NCBI GenBank assembly: GCA_002304505.1 | Contig: NCEH01000061.1 | Location: 1-33,497 of the forward strand | DNA: 33,497 nt | Origin: Rhizobiales bacterium 32-66-11 | GTDB taxonomy: Bacteria > Pseudomonadota > Alphaproteobacteria > Rhizobiales > Xanthobacteraceae | Direction of reading: 5' to 3' | In this document: positions 33,396 through 33,497 of the stretch, piece by piece | How the letters are laid out: each line of letters begins with the position of its first letter | How positions within the stretch are numbered: the first letter of the stretch is position 1 | The notes under the pieces: model-generated | The model's input: only the letters and a program-made list of their open reading frames with translations | What the model was told of the DNA's origin: nothing | Database searches by the model: none | Translations under genes and position numbers: made by a program

Positions 33396-33497
33396 ATGCA
33401 AACAAAGTCCAAACTATCGGCAGCCTATGACCGAAGCCGCGTGCCGCTCTATATCCAGGTCGCATCGGTGCTCCGGCAGCGGATCCAGGCGGGGCAT
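33396..33497 (+). CDS. GntR-family regulator, first 34 codons only
   Basis: The ATG at 33396 is the first start after an in-frame TGA at 33384. The frame stays open to the end of the window. The residues DRSRVPLYIQVASVLRQRI near 12-30 are the standard beginning of a GntR winged helix-turn-helix of the HutC/UTRA kind: a Val-Pro-Leu-Tyr entry followed by the first helix. The rest is beyond the right edge. It could regulate the nearby catabolic genes; there is no direct evidence. Confidence 0.8.
   Translation, partial: MQTKSKLSAAYDRSRVPLYIQVASVLRQRIQAGH

Noticed and set aside
33209..33430. 73-residue plus-strand open frame in the spacer before the right-edge GntR gene
   Set aside because: No motif, overlaps the start of the well-supported GntR frame, and mixed composition.

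Overview
The window is about 33.5 kb of GC-rich DNA with dense operons, ATGA-type gene overlaps and gene families typical of an alphaproteobacterium. Hyphomicrobiales, for example Xanthobacteraceae-like, is my inference from the gene families and from one intergenic palindrome. There are no RNA genes, CRISPR arrays, insertion sequences or phage genes that I can support. The content is metabolic: uptake, CoA chemistry, PLP enzymes, a molybdenum hydroxylase and a full set of coenzyme F420 genes.

Layout. (A) 1-3000, plus strand: the 3' part of an L,D-transpeptidase gene and a secreted DUF882/M15-type peptidase, both cell-wall proteins. (B) 9402 down to 3038, minus strand: an operon for a nitrate/sulfonate/taurine-class ABC transporter (binding protein, ATPase, permease), an enoyl-CoA hydratase, an NDP-forming acyl-CoA synthetase and a FadR-type GntR regulator. 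A TTGACA box and palindromes lie upstream. (C) 13147 down to 9753, minus: livHMGF, a branched-chain amino acid/amide-type importer without a binding protein of its own, closed by a strong terminator. (D) 14729 down to 13515, minus: diaminopropionate ammonia-lyase. (E) 20610 down to 15000, minus: a PLP-dependent lyase-like enzyme, a two-subunit CoA-transferase, a luciferase-like (LLM) oxidoreductase and an M20 deacylase. (F) 26270 down to 20740, minus: npdG-cofE-cofD-cofC-fbiC, the F420 biosynthesis and F420 reduction operon. (G) 26745-32467, plus: a liv-type binding protein, then a three-gene molybdenum hydroxylase (large, FAD and iron-sulfur subunits) whose small subunit is fused to a CoxG-like domain. 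(H) 33006-32515, minus: an Lrp/AsnC regulator. After an AT-rich spacer, the first 34 codons of another GntR regulator run off the right edge.

How it may work together (inference). Regions C to G look like one catabolic island. An amino-acid- or amide-like compound, possibly an N-heterocycle, is imported by LivHMGF with the distant binding protein. It is then hydroxylated by the molybdenum enzyme, processed by the LLM enzyme (probably with F420 made and reduced by region F), and finished by deacylase, PLP lyases and CoA-transferase. The liv operon and the PLP/CoA-transferase operon share a near-identical 19-bp element over their candidate promoters, which supports joint control.

The most striking anomaly is a perfect 99-bp direct repeat. 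A piece of the 5' part of the PLP enzyme gene sits inside fbiC, replaces a segment of its CofH half and breaks the frame. It is either real gene damage or conversion, or an assembly error. Two other genes (the PLP enzyme and the acyl-CoA synthetase) appear to have frameshifted N-termini.
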